64,000 bases of DNA from Brachypodius melanocephalos (GCA_013398615.1 VZSR01000055.1:355560-419559); one strand, 5' to 3'; positions 24,673 to 36,380 are shown, counted from the first letter of the stretch. Notes: a model not told the origin generated them from the sequence alone. Numbers and translations: made by a program.

Positions 24673-25088
24673 ATCATCTTACAGATGCAGTAATTTGTAT
24701 ACTCTTTAAGTGGACTTTTAAATCATCATTTAATTTAAAAGTCTCTTGGTTATTTTGTCCTCTCTCAAAAAAACCCCTTAAAACACAAAGTGAGAGCGTT
24801 AATTCTATTAATATTTTATGCAATTAAGGCTGCCACCTTGCTAGGGTGTATATCTACAAATCCAAACTCTAATGTTTGTCTAATCTTTGGATTAAAGGGT
24901 CGGAATTGAGCTGGGCATGGCAGTGGTGCCACAGTTCTGCCCATTGGCAGTGGAGTTTTTGGTCCTTTGGAACACCCTGATCTTATGAGAAGTTTCATGG
25001 CATGTACACAGTGACTCCCATGGTGTGAGTGAGACTGAGGCCATTCTGGCCCTTTAGAAGGTGGACTCATCTCATCTTCCCTACCATA

Positions 25089-25265
25089 AAGTCATAGAAT
25101 GGTTTGGGTTGGAAGAGACGTTAAAAATCATTCAGTTCCAGCTCACCTACCATGGGCAGGCACAGCTTCCACTAGACCAGGCTGCTCAGAGCTCATCCAA
25201 CCTGGCCTTGAACCCTTCCAGCAATGAGGCATCCACAGCTTCTCTGGACAACTTGGGATCCTTCT
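25089..25265 (-). mobile_element. CR1 LINE, 5'-truncated 3' end
   Basis: The plus strand opens with GTCATAGAATGGTTTGGGTT and continues with GGAAGAGACGTTAAAAATCA, then CCATGGGCAGGCACAGCTTC, CACTAGACCAGGCTGCTCAG, CAACCTGGCCTTGAACC and CATCCACAGCTTCTCTGGAC. This is the textbook reverse complement of the CR1 3' untranslated region, so the element is on the minus strand. It ends near 25265, where similarity is lost, as in most CR1 copies. It preserves the family pattern better than the relics at 31700 and 42890, which implies a younger insertion. The open frame 25061-25459 on the plus strand is the familiar antisense translation of CR1 and not a gene. Confidence 0.95.
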
Positions 25266-25671
25266 GTGGGTCAAGATATGTCTTTAACAGTCTTAACACC
25301 ACTGTCCTTGTTACTAGAGTTAGAGCCAGGATAATATCTTTATCTCCTTGTTTCCATCTAAAAGTTATTTTTCCCGGTCCACATTTTTCAACTACAACAC
25401 TCCCTGAAAGATCTCTACAAAGTATCCCTAGCTTGAGATCATTAATTTGTGTTTCATAGGAAATCTTAAAGGGCTTCCTGACTTACCTTCTTCCTGTATC
25501 CCAGCTGTGCTGGGGGTGTCACCTGCTCTAACAGCCACAGCCACAAACATTGGCACCACTTGCTTGGTTCAGGTTTCAGCTTCAAGTGAATAAAGGTAAA
25601 ATCCTCAGGCCTCAGGTGCATGGGGGATAACTTGCATTACCTTGTACATAAACTATAAAAGGAATGCACAA

Positions 25672-25770
25672 CTTAAAACAAACCAAACCAAACCAAAACC
25701 AAAACCAAAAACAAACAAACAACAACCCAAAACCACCCCCCAAAAAACAAAAACAAAAAAAACCCCACCA
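25672..25770 (+). repeat. A/C-rich low-complexity tract
   Basis: About 100 bases are almost free of G and T, built from CCAAA, CCAAAA and CAAA units and passing through a C-rich stretch (ACCACCCCCCAAAAAAC). It starts some 400 bases beyond the CR1 at 25089 and is not an obvious tail of it. Confidence 0.85.
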
Positions 25771-27594
25771 GAATGGATAACATTCTAGTTAAAAGTCATT
25801 AATGAAGAACCAGTGGATGACTTTATACCAGGGTTCTGTCTGTGCCCCATCTAAACCAGCGGGAGAGCTATAACTGGTATACAAAGGAAAGAGAAACAGT
25901 TCTGAGAATTATGCAAGTGTAACAAGGAACAAATTACAGCGTTAAAAAAATACCATTTCAATAAAAATGTGCAAAGTTCTGGAAACAGAATTGGGCTTTT
26001 AGCAGGGGAGTCAGCAGGCCGAATTTAAATGTTAATTTTGATTTGTAGTGCAGAATGCATTTGGTAATGAAGGTTATATACAATTTTTTGTAGGAACTAT
26101 CCAGTCAAATGGTGTGAATTATATCCTAATTAGTTTACAATCCTGTAGCTAGTCTGTCTTACAAACAATTAGCTGAGAGATTTTCTTAGTATAGCATTTG
26201 ATACGAGCACAATAATTTCTATCTTTTCTTCCTCCTGTCCCTTTCGTTTCTTTCTGCATTTGCAGCTTAAGAACAAAACTAAAAATTTAAAAACATCCTG
26301 AGTTACTCAAATGACATTAAAGAACAGAATTTACCAAATGGTAGCCTTTTTCTCCAAGCCAAGTTAGCACTATTATTTCTCAGATTACAGCATCTGTGAT
26401 TGATGCATATTATACAAGTACATTTTGTGCAGGTATCAGTTAAATTTTATAGTGCTAATAATGGAAAAAAATCTCATTCAGTACTTTGTGTGGGTCTGAG
26501 AGACGTGAAGAACAGCATAATACCCTTTAAGATAAATTAATCTCTTCCATTGTTCTATCATCACTCGTCCACTGATATTTCAAATTCATAGAGTCTACAT
26601 TTTAAAGGTATTGCACTGTGCTGTACAACAGCTTTTGGGCATTATTTACAGAGAGAAACATTTCTGCAAACACATATAAGACATCACAAAATAAACTTTC
26701 AGAAGCAATTGCTTTAGGCTGAAATCTGACACAGGGAAATAAACTTATCCGCAGTAAAACAAATTTAGTAGGCATTTCACTCAGGATAAATTTTACCTTC
26801 TGTTTTAAGATCAGAGCAAGAGTTACTTTGACTTAAAAATTAAATACAGCTCTTGACAGGGTATTCTGAGCGAGAATACAGATGCTTTGTGATGACCTTT
26901 TTTGCCAAAGCAGACTCAAAAGAGAATGGGCACTACCTGTGATGTGCCAGCTGTTGATGCTGTAAGCAGAGACTAAGTACAAAGCAGTCATAACCTTCCA
27001 GGGTCAAGGTCACAATTTAATTTGTGTTCAGAACTGACTGGCACCATCACAACTACACACACTCAAATCAAGTGCTTTAAAAATATATTGTTCTGATCAA
27101 GAGAAAAAGTAGCTAGAAGGGAATTAACAAAACCATGGAAAGAGAATGTATTTTAAAGCTAATGACAATTATTCAAATATATTTTGGGACAGAGATAAAA
27201 ATAAAACTTGGTCACAATTGCTGGTGCAGTTTTGTAATCACAAGTTCTTCATCTTCACTAGAAGAGTTTTCCTGATATATCCTGAGGTATCATTTGTGAT
27301 TTTATTGAATGATAAAACCACAAATTGTGTTGATTCACTAGTATATACAGTGAAACTCATTGTGCATCTCTTAGCTGCAAAGAGTTATTGAGAAAATAAT
27401 TCCCTCGTCTTTACTTTCTTTTAGTGACCTCTCTCTTGAAAAGATAAGGGAGCCAACAGAGTTAAAATGCAGATTTAACTGTCTTAAAAAAGATGCATAC
27501 TTTCATTTTTCCATGTGTTAGAATACATTTTTGGATTCCTTAATTAATTTTTTATACTCTTCACAAAATATTACAGATTATAAATGGCCAGTAA

Positions 27595-27639
27595 ATTCCA
27601 TTTACAACCACTCCATTTACAACAACTCCAATTACATGA
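27595..27639 (+). repeat. Three-copy 15-base tandem repeat
   Basis: Three consecutive units read ATTCCATTTACAACC, ACTCCATTTACAACA and ACTCCAATTACATGA. The first two differ at two positions; the third is more diverged. This is a short decaying minisatellite in AT-rich spacer. Confidence 0.8.
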
Positions 27640-28991
27640 TACACTGTAGCAGCTTCCTCAGAATTCTGCAATCTTCAAAGTCAATAACGTCTAAATTAAG
27701 GTGTTTAATCTGATTAGGGGCAGATTAAGAAAGCACTGACATGACAGAATTAGTCTAGACTCTTAATTATCCGTGGATTATGGCATTTGTCTTTCCAAAT
27801 TAGAATTACAAGTGAAAGTGAATCTATTAAGGAAACAGGTAAGTACTATGTGAAGTAAAGTTGCACTGCATGGTATTATCACCTCCAAGTATCCTTCTAT
27901 GATAGTGAAATAATGCTACAGGCACAGTCAAAGCACTGTTAACCAGAGGGAAGGCATGCATGGTTCAACTAGGAATTTAAACAGAGCTGGGAGGAAGAAG
28001 CAGCACACAAGCCTTATCAGCAGTGAAGTGACTCTAAGAGGCAATAATAACAAGAATATGAGATTTATCACACCTTTTTCTCTTTTTGTCTCTGCTGCTT
28101 CAAGGGCCTATTATGCCTTTTCCTCTCCACTCTATCTCCCCAGGACAAATGAAAGCATTATGGGGAAAGTTCAGATCTTATGTTGTTATTTTTGCCACCC
28201 TTCAAATTTAACATTGATTATCATGTACCCCTTCCCCAGATGCAAACCCAGTCAGAAGATGCTTTGTTACGGGAAGGTAATCCCAGAAAACTGAACACTT
28301 AAAGTAAAAGAATCCCATGCTACAAATAAGGCTTGTTAAACTGGACCTCAGATTATCTTCCAGGTAGCAAAAGGGTTGTATTTATACAATCCATAAAATT
28401 AAGTGAAAGCCTGAAGAGAGTAATTCATCTGCAAGGGGAGAATTCTTATTCCTATTCTACTTACCTAAGTCAGAACCATAAAGATTACAACAATATGACT
28501 TTTTCTTACTTAAACTAGTGAAAAATGTAAAGTTATGAAATTTAACACAATTACTGTATCAATACAAGTCATGGTGTGGAGAAAAAAACAGAGTCTGTAA
28601 CTAATTCAGCTCCTGCTTGGCCCAAACGTGCTCTTTTTTTTTTTTTTTTGGCTGTGTATAAATGTGCACTGGCAAGTGCTCATCTTTTGCAGACTGAAAA
28701 TCAAAAAGACAATTTCTACCCTGAAATAAAAATAAATCATATGTTCTATTCCAGATTTGATGACCTTCCCCATAAAGAGATATAAAAAAATAGGGAGTTG
28801 TTTAAGCCACATGCCACAAATCATCTTGCCTGCTCAAATGTCAGGTCATACTTCACATGAGTCACTGACCATCTGGATTTCTTTGGTAATGCTTTTCTCC
28901 ATTTGGATTTGTATCCCAAGTGCATGCACTTTTTCTTCTACTGTTTGGGAAACCTTCACTGTCTCATGCAAACTCTATGGGAAAAGCTATT

Positions 28992-29129
28992 TAAAAAAAC
29001 CCCAAAAGACAAAAAACAACAACAAAAACAAACAAACAAAAAACCCCCCTACAACAAACAAAAAAACCCCAAACCAAAACAAACCCAGACACCAAAATCC
29101 CAAAAACCAACAACTGAAAAACCCCATAC
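28992..29129 (+). repeat. A/C-rich low-complexity tract
   Basis: Around 138 bases are composed of A and C with only isolated G or T, including ACAACAACAAAAACAAAC and AACCCCAAACC segments. It is the longest such tract in the window. It keeps long reading frames open on both strands, which explains the lysine/asparagine/proline-rich and phenylalanine-rich translations there. Confidence 0.85.
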
Positions 29130-29519
29130 AAAGATTGTGAAGTAGAAAATTTGAGACAATTGTCTCATTTACAATTACTGACACAAGGTAGCTGCATGCT
29201 TAGTTGGATACCAGATACCCCAGTGACACCTCTGATACACAAACCTGGAAGACATCAATATGTCCTCAAATACATGTGAAATGCAGAACACAAGTTTGCA
29301 ATATTTTACACTTCCCTCAGTTTCCTGAGTTCTTTAGCTAATCTGATCCATCTTGCCACCTTGATATTGGCAAGACACCTCTAGTGGAATTGAAAAAGCT
29401 GAGCTAATGTGAACTCAGTTCTGTCATTACTTGGTGTGATTACACAGTGATACAGGAGTGGGAGGGCTTAGCACCAGCCTGACCCCTTTTGGGACCATTA
29501 TATGGTGTAATTCATGTGG

Positions 29520-30040
29520 CCAAAGTCGGTGTGTAGTCAGATAACTAGGCAGTTCCATGTGAAGCCCACATTCCCCCTCTTTTGCTGTTCCCGAAGGAGC
29601 ATGGGCGCAGCAGAAAATGCAGGCTCATATTTTCCATCCTTTTTTTTTTAATATAATCACTGGCAACATTTAAAATCTGTGCCTATTTCTAGCTCGTCAG
29701 TAAAGCTTAAAAAAAATGATATAGCCACCTCAGGAGAACGCCTTTATTATGCTATCTCCTGAACCAAGCAGTTTCAGCTCATTGGGATTCAAGTAATTAA
29801 ATGCTCGAGCAACCCCTGCCAGTCTAGACGAGAACGCCTGGGTACACAATCGAGTACAAAGAGAGCAAGGCAAATGCTGTTCCAACTTCTGCTCCTTGCC
29901 ATCTGATAGTCACTTTGGTCACTCTTTACTGCCCACTGGAGATAGTTACTGTTGGAGAGGGAACGCTGATGAATCATCTTTGCGTCTGGCAGCGCTGTTG
30001 AAATAGATCAGACGTATCGTCATTTTTTTTGCTTCGGTAA
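29520..30040. promoter_or_regulatory. CpG-retaining block, candidate conserved non-coding element
   Basis: Roughly fifteen CpG dinucleotides occur in about 520 bases, many in ordinary contexts such as AACGCC, CTCGAG, GACGAG, ATCGAG, AGCGCT and GACGTATCGTC. Most neighbouring stretches of equal length have only a few. The word GAGAACGCCT occurs twice, at 29734 and 29830. No open frame longer than 62 codons is present, and no repeat family is recognised. CpG survival can reflect constraint, low germline methylation or a young insertion, and the sequence alone does not separate these. Confidence 0.35.
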
Positions 30041-30740
30041 ACTTAATCCATAGTTCTGGAAAATACTGCTGAAGTTACCCTGGCAGAAGACAAAGCTTTT
30101 GGATCCTCCAATGAGTTGGCATCTGTGAATTATTTGCCACAGAAGGATAGATCTTGGCAGCGTGACTTGATCTGAACTTTGAAGAGCAAGGCTGAAAGTA
30201 CACTTTCACAGGGGAGTGACACTTGTCCTTTAAAGGTGGAGATGTGATTCTAAGGCAGAAAAGAGAAAAAGAGAACATGACAATTTTACAAATGAGATTT
30301 TTTAGTAAACTTGTAATTTTCAGATGTTTCAAAATATAACTTTTCCCCAGTGAAAATCATGAGACATACCACTGTGAACAAACATTTATAAAAAAATCTC
30401 ACAAAGGGTGTCACATCATTTAAGAATCTTGAATATGAGTTCCTTAAGCTGAGCTACCAAAGGTCATTTTTAGGCACTTTTTTGCCTTGAAGTGTGATGA
30501 GCAACTAGCCTCTCCACATGATTTGCATCACAGCAAAGCAGACAGATGCCTTATTACAGCCTAGGGAGCTCCTCTCCAGGTTACATCTTTAGCAAGCCTT
30601 GGCCTTTATCCCTTCCTGCAGGTGAGAAATCTTGTCTTTGTTTATATTAGCTTGGAAACATTCAGCCTTTCTCTTCCCACTTTTCCTTCCAAGATAAATA
30701 CATATAGGTGCCACTAGGTAAAGCCAATTTTCTTTTTAAG

Positions 30741-30755
30741 AATATATATATATAT
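30741..30755 (+). repeat. Short (AT)n run
   Basis: Seven AT units followed by GCTGTAG. A looser TA-rich patch follows 25 bases later (ATATATATTATTAATATTAG). Confidence 0.8.
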
Positions 30756-31699
30756 GCTGTAGAAAATTAATGTATGCCATATATATATTATTAATATTAG
30801 ATATCATTAGGATTATGTGCATACCACAGCAGAATGTTTCAAGGCAAAGCTGCCTTTTCTCATAGAGATTGTTACAGTCTAAGGAAATTGCAAAATATTC
30901 TTTTCCATATCCCAGTCTTCCCAACCACTAATCTGGAGGCACATATAAACAGGACAAATTTAGCCTCTGTGAGCAGCTGTCCTGGTGCTGATTAACAAAC
31001 ACTTTCTCATCTAACATTTAGTAAATACCAAGAGCACAGTTTTTTGTACTACCGATTTTTTTTTTCTGTTTTCAATGTGAAGTATCATTTCATTGCAAAG
31101 TAATTTTTTAGTTAATCTGGGAATTTGCTTCCCTTCATCTATGACTCTCCACTAAGTTGGTCATGAATTTAGGAGGGGTTCCAGTGTGTGTTTGCCACTA
31201 TTTGCACTAAAATAATAGAAATAGAAGTTAAATTAAAATAACAAGTTAATGTGAAAAGGCTAAATTTCTTCATTATGCCAGGGAGTGTAAAATTATAAAC
31301 TAGGAAGAAATGTTTAGGTAAAAAAGCATTAAATTGACCCCCGTGATCCTTATGCTGAATCACTTAGTTCTGGCAAACTAAAACATATAAATTTATTAAG
31401 ATAACAGATAAATTCAGATCCCCAAAGTTTAACACTTGTCAGTGTCCTTGTCCTTTTTGAACTCATTTGTATGCAAACACCCATGGAAGTGTATGACGGT
31501 GTTCACCACAATTTATGCTTAGTTAAAAAAAAAAAAAAAAGAAAAAAAAACCAACTTGCTTTAATCTTATTTCCTAATGATTTCAACAGATGTCCCCTAT
31601 TTCCTGTATAACAATTAGGTATTGATAACTAAACCCTTTTTCCCCTCATTAATTGATTTTTAGGCCATACCTCTACTTCAGCCACTTGTTTTCCGTGAT

Positions 31700-31865
31700 A
31701 AATAAGCCTAATATTTTTAATCTTTTGTCATATGAAAACATTCCTGTTCTCTACGTGCTGTTTCGAGCTCTAATGCTGCCTCTCTGAGATGGGGTAAGTG
31801 CAATACCACAGCATTCAAACTCTTGTTGTAAAAGAAATACACAGAGTGGTGTAAATTGAGGATTT
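31700..31865 (-). mobile_element. Ancient CR1/L3-like LINE relic
   Basis: The plus strand shows, in order, TAATCTTTTGTCATATGAAA, GCTGTTTCGAGCTCTAATGC, GAGATGGGGTAAGTGCAATA and CCACAGCATTC. These follow the order of the 3' region of old amniote CR1/L3 elements, in which TAATC-TTTCCTCATATGAAA is followed by a pyrimidine-rich stretch and then GAGATGGGGTGACCAGAACT. The copy is heavily decayed and lacks its ends. The orientation (minus) is inferred from that order. It is much older than the CR1 at 25089. Confidence 0.5.
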
Positions 31866-32099
31866 TTGACCCCTCAGAGATCTGAGACCTTCCCAGCAGC
31901 AGAGGTGTCTCATGCATGACAGCTCATTTAGAGTTCATCAGGGCTGCAAATACATGCGCTTATGCATACATGTGAAAAAACATACACAAAACTGGGAATG
32001 TCTGCTGCCTGATCCTGTGTTCTCTAATTGTTCAGCACACAAGGCATCTTTGCAGCCTGCTTGGCATCACCATGTTTAACTCTCCAATTCATCCCTTTC

Positions 32100-32300
32100 T
32101 CCAAGGTGAAAATATGCTCGCATATTAAGCACCGTGAGTCCCGCACAGAGGACCAGGGGCCTCGTCGATAATGAATTTCCATTATAAAACCTAACCTCCT
32201 AATGATTTATCATCCAACAAAGACACCTCCTAATGATAATTTCCTGTTTTTCAGGAAGCCCTGTGTTTCAGGGCTAATTTACATAACTAGGTAAATGACA
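32100..32300. promoter_or_regulatory. Enhancer-like block with paired homeodomain words
   Basis: The 13-base word ACCTCCTAATGAT occurs twice, starting at 32194 and 32225, 31 bases apart, about three helical turns. Each copy contains a TAAT core typical of homeodomain sites. A further TAATGAATTTCC lies just upstream and TAATGATAATTTCC covers the second copy. Several CpGs survive (CTCGCA, ACCGTG, CTCGTCGAT). A 7-bp inverted repeat, AGCCCTG/CAGGGCT with loop TGTTT, sits at 32257-32275. No repeat family or coding frame explains the block. Its function is inferred from motif layout only. Confidence 0.35.
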
Positions 32301-32876
32301 CTGACTGTATCACCTGTGTCTGTCACATAGGGGGAAAAATCACTTCCCCTTACAAAAACCTATTGACTTTCATTTGCTGCATCATATTTATTCATGGATC
32401 TGCTAATTAATTCTCTTTCTTTTACAGCTCCTACCAATTTTATTCTGATGGAAATCTGATTTACTTGTTTATATTAACCAGGATTGCTCTGGAGTTCTTT
32501 TTAGAAGTTTCTGTCATACTTAGCACTTTCTTTCCTTAGGTACTAAGGATAATACAATGAATATATTTCAAACCACAGCTAGCAGTTCACCAGCTTCATA
32601 TTCATGGGTGAATGACATCTGGCCCTGGAAATTTGCTCCTATTCATTTTTAAAATTTGTTTTAAAACCTTTTTAGTGAGGTTTCATCTCGAGACAGTTCC
32701 TGTCCCCCTCCCCTCTAATGAGAGGTTCCTTCTGCTGTGGAGCTCCTGATCTGTGACACAGGCTGCCATGAGCTGTGACAAGTATATTATCTATACATGA
32801 AGCAGAGGTTTCCAGCTCAGCAGAAGCTGGGAGCTGCTGTCTTCCTGAGGCTACCTGTTGGGCAAAATCCTGACTT

Positions 32877-33057
32877 TGTGGTGGGTTGATCCTGGCCAGC
32901 AGCTAAGCCTGCAGCCACTTGTTCCCATGGGATGGGGGAAAGAATCAAAGAACAAATGATGAAAGCTCCTAGGTTGAGATAAAGACAGTTTTGTAAGTGG
33001 AACAGCACAGAGGTTGCTCTGGAGAAAATTAACTCCATCTCATCCAGACAAAGCACA
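32877..33057 (+). mobile_element. Collapsed avian LTR (both ends kept, middle lost)
   Basis: The left end TGTGGTGGGTTGATCCTGGC leads into GGGATGGGGGAAAGAATC and GGTTGAGATAAAGACAGTTT. The right end reads GGAGAAAATTAACTCCATCT then CATCCAGACAAAGCACA. These are the two termini of a common bird LTR of several hundred bases that begins TGTGGTGGGTTGA and ends AAAATTAACT...AGCACA. Here they are joined within about 180 bases, so most of the LTR has been deleted. Flanking five-base words (GACTT, GTTTT) share only part of their sequence, so an original target duplication is eroded or was not five bases. This family differs from that at 1735. I cannot name the subfamily. Confidence 0.7.
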
Positions 33058-33159
33058 GTTTTGTAAAAGAGAGCAACCCTCAGGTGCAGAATAAGTCAGA
33101 GACTGCTCTGTGTGGTTCCAAAATTGGATACAGCAAAGTTGTGCACGTCTCACGAATAC

Positions 33160-33325
33160 TTGGTTAAGGAAAGGCAGAACACAGTTGACAAAGGGAGCAA
33201 AAAAGATGTGAGAAGAGGGTGAGGAAGTGCTTCAGATGCTGGAGCAGAGTTTCCTCTGCAGCCCTTGGAGAAATCATGCTGGAACAGACATTCACCCTGC
33301 AGGCTGTGGGAGATGCTTTTGTTTT
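33160..33325 (-). mobile_element. Third fragment of the GC-rich LTR-type repeat
   Basis: The plus strand carries AGATGTGAGAAGAGG, GAAGTGCTTCAGATGCTGGA, GCAGAGTTTCCTCTGCAGCC and CACCCTGCAGGCTGTGGGAG. These match the modules of 15590-16080 in the same orientation, for example GGTGCCTCAGATGCTGAAGC there. Only an inner piece remains. It lies about 100 bases beyond the collapsed LTR, so two unrelated LTR families are juxtaposed. Confidence 0.55.
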
Positions 33326-34259
33326 TGTACTTGATTCTCACTATCCAACTGTAATTTAATTAGAAATAAATTATTTTTTGCTATTAACTAATCTCCTCAT
33401 TAATTAATTAATGCCACAACTTGTTTTGCCTGTATCAGTAATTAGCACGAGATCTCCCTGTCTTTACCTAAGCACATGACCTTTTCTCTTTCTATTTTCT
33501 CCCCTTGTTCTGAGCAAGGAGAGTGAGAGAGAAGTTGAGTAGATAGCCAAACAAGATCAACTCACCCTTTAAGAAGAAATTTTAGCATGAGGAAGGTTCA
33601 TCAATTCCTCTCCAAATGGCTAAATCCAGGGATGATTTTTCCCAAGACTTGAGTCGTAAGGGTTTATTCACAATCCTCCAAGATATTCCAGCAGATGTAG
33701 GATTAGTTTGGTTATTTCCTCCTTTCTTTAACCATCTTGAAATCCTTAAAAACTGTGGTGGACCCAGAAGCACAAGTTGCTGAAGTTGCAGGTGGGTGTG
33801 CTGAGAGGGGCCTGGGTGCTAGGCTGAGTAGGGAAGGTCTCCAAAGGACACTGTGGCCACAACCTTTTCCTGTCACTGGGGTGTGGTGGCTTACAGAAGG
33901 AAAAAAATTATATATATATGTCCCGTGATTATCTTCACAAACTGGAATCACAAACTGGGCTTGCTCCCGAGGGCAAAAGGAACGAGCAGCAGGAGCTCTG
34001 AGCCCCTACCTTGCTCAGAGACAACGCAAACATTTGTTCTGGTGACAGCAGCTCGTTTCATTTCACTTCTATGGGAACTCAGGCAGAGGAGGAGCTGATG
34101 TTTTTTCCAAAAAAACAAAAAAGAGGGTCAAGCACAGCATCAGCAACAAGAGACAAACTTCCACCTCTTGTTGTGTTCAGTATCATATTCTCACCCCACA
34201 CATCCGTGGATTGACAAGATCTAGCTTTTTATACTCTTTGGTCATTCATAACTCCTATT

Positions 34260-34314
34260 AAAAAAAAAAAGCAAACAACCAAACAACAAAAAACCAAACA
34301 AGAAACAATAAAAT
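34260..34314 (+). repeat. A/C-rich low-complexity tract
   Basis: An A run grades into CAAAC and CCAAAC units (GCAAACAACCAAACAAC). It has the same orientation as the other A/C tracts in the window. Confidence 0.85.
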
Positions 34315-36354
34315 CAGAATCCAAGCACTACTGCAGCAAACAAGTTGAGAAATATAATACATTTCTTACACAGCTATTGTTGACCCTCTCCCCTTGTAGC
34401 ACGGAACAATCCAGCTTTCAGAATTGTGATGAATATGTTGCCAATATAATGATCTTCTAACATGCAAAAAAAAGAGGCCAGGAAATGATTTAAAATGCCA
34501 TAAACTTCCTCAGAACAGGTTTCCTGCTGATGTGCCTCTCTCCCCGAAGTGCTCCCCATGCTCTTTCTGAAATATTCATTGCCCTAATGATTTCTTCAGG
34601 CACTGCTCCTGTACATAAAAATTAGTTCCTCCTATCAAGAAATAAGTAATTCCAAGGGAACTGTTATGGGAGAAATCCACAGGATCTAGAAATGTATGCA
34701 AAAAATGTTTGCTTTTGCACCTAAGGAGTTGATTTTAACCTTTGTTTTCAGAAGTGGCAGGGTTGCTGTTATCCATGTGTTTACAACTAGAAAAACATCT
34801 TTTTTTTTTTTTTGTTTCCCTAGAGCTGTTATACATCTCAATTTTACCCATGATCTGCCTTATTTCATGGACTTGTATCATGCCCTTGCAACACTGCAGG
34901 GCTAGACACACTAGGATTCACAGGATCATTCATTCTCCAGACATTTCTCCAGCTCTCAAAGCAATTAAAACCATGTTTCATCTGTCACTTAAACTGAACC
35001 CTTTCCCCCCACCACCCCCCTGAACACCTCCTTGCAAGTTCATTGTGGTTTTAGAAAGTAATTCCTTTACTCCTGACACCTCTAACACATGGCAGTTGTT
35101 TTGTAATGCAGCTTGCTAGCAAAGAGAACATTTCAGTAACTCAAGAAATGTAAACCTAAAATTGTCCAGTCTTGCACCCACCCGTTCTGCAAGGAGGTTT
35201 GGTTCTGCAAGAGGGTGAGCCGTGGCTCAGGAGCACCGTGCTCAGCTGTGCACCTTGAAGGCTACAGATTCTATGGCTGAAATATTTCACTTCAGGGAGG
35301 TTTCTACTTTAAGTGCAGCTGTTTGCACTTCTGGACACTGAATTTAATGAAATGAAAACAAATAGGCAGCCTTCATGAAGATCTGGTTCAAGCAATAGAG
35401 AGCCAAGTCTTGCATTGCTCATTTGTGGGATGAAATGAGTGCAGTAGAAAGCACAAAGAGTACAAGAATAATACCAGCCAGGATGGATTTGACCTGGAAA
35501 TTAGTGGTGAAGACCATGATTACAGTCACCCAGAAAAGAAAAAGTGACCTAAAGGAGAGCCACACACACACACATCTTGCTCCCAAGGGTTTCAGTGGTA
35601 CAGTAACCAATTCAGGAATTAATCTGCTCCATTCATTCCACAGAGGCTTCAAACAGCTCATGGTGGAAGGAAAGACAGGCAGATCTCTAAAGCCAGGAGC
35701 ACACAGGCACATTTAAATAATATTGTCTTCCATATGTTTAGCAAAACAAGAGAATGGATAATCACCTGTTCCCACAAATTCTTCAGGGTTATCCTGCACC
35801 ATTAATAATCTTTTGAGCATCTATTAAAAATCCAGAAATCACAGAAATTTCATGCAGGACCAGGAATGTCACTCAGCTATTCTTAATTATTAGAAATGTG
35901 AAGAATAAATAAAAGCTAAACAAACACTGACTTCATCTCAAATGATGACACCGTCTGCAAAATGAACTGATAAAGTTATGAACAAAAAGGTAGGTAAAAA
36001 TCAAAAGATACCCAAACCCTGGAAATTACTAACACACTTCTCCACCCCAGACTGGGCAGATTATTGCCATTTAAATTTTAATAATTTAAAACCTTTAATT
36101 TCCACTGAAATTACAGATATTTATTATTTGATCAACTTTTGTGTTTGATAAATATTGGCTACAAATTAATCCATTAGTCTAAAAATACATTTCACTTTTT
36201 TTTTGCTAGTAGCATACAGTTACTAGGTCATTTATTTTTTTCTACATAGAAACATAAAGTTAATTTTAATGGTTTAATTTTAGAAGATAATAAGCAAATT
36301 CAGAGCCCTAGGTGAAAAAATCAAAACCCATCAGAAACTAAATTTTTAACCAAT

Positions 36355-36380
36355 AACAAACAAACAAACAAACAAACACA
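36355..36380 (+). repeat. (CAAA)n microsatellite
   Basis: Six CAAA units in succession run into CACATAAATAAG. The array is pure and short. Confidence 0.9.

Larger units (their letters stand above)
19007..25088. other. AT-rich spacer with small repeats
   Basis: Beyond the small repeats listed separately, this is AT-rich DNA without recognisable genes. Two overlapping minus-strand open frames in different phases cover 20445-20917 (98 and 60 codons). Their translations resemble no family I know and lengths like this are expected by chance at this base composition. A near-consensus X-box (RFX) word lies at 24658-24672. Confidence 0.55.
25266..31699. other. AT-rich spacer with A/C tracts and a CpG-retaining block
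   Basis: The separately listed tracts and the block at 29520-30040 are the only structured parts. Otherwise this is AT-rich DNA. Two overlapping plus-strand frames at 28757-29145 are open because they read through the A/C-rich tract. Confidence 0.55.

Noticed and set aside
25061..25459. 132-codon plus-strand frame
   Set aside because: Its first part is the antisense translation of the CR1 3' end and the rest is unrelated spacer.
28757..29184. Lysine/asparagine/proline-rich and phenylalanine-rich frames
   Set aside because: Both result from reading the A/C-rich low-complexity tract on either strand.
29375..29395. CTCF-like word CACCTCTAGTGG (and a similar one near 47415)
   Set aside because: Only part of the core matches and such words are common; no orientation pairing or conservation evidence is available.
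35419..35716. 97-codon frames open on both strands
   Set aside because: Mirror-image openness with no domains on either strand; no evidence of an exon.
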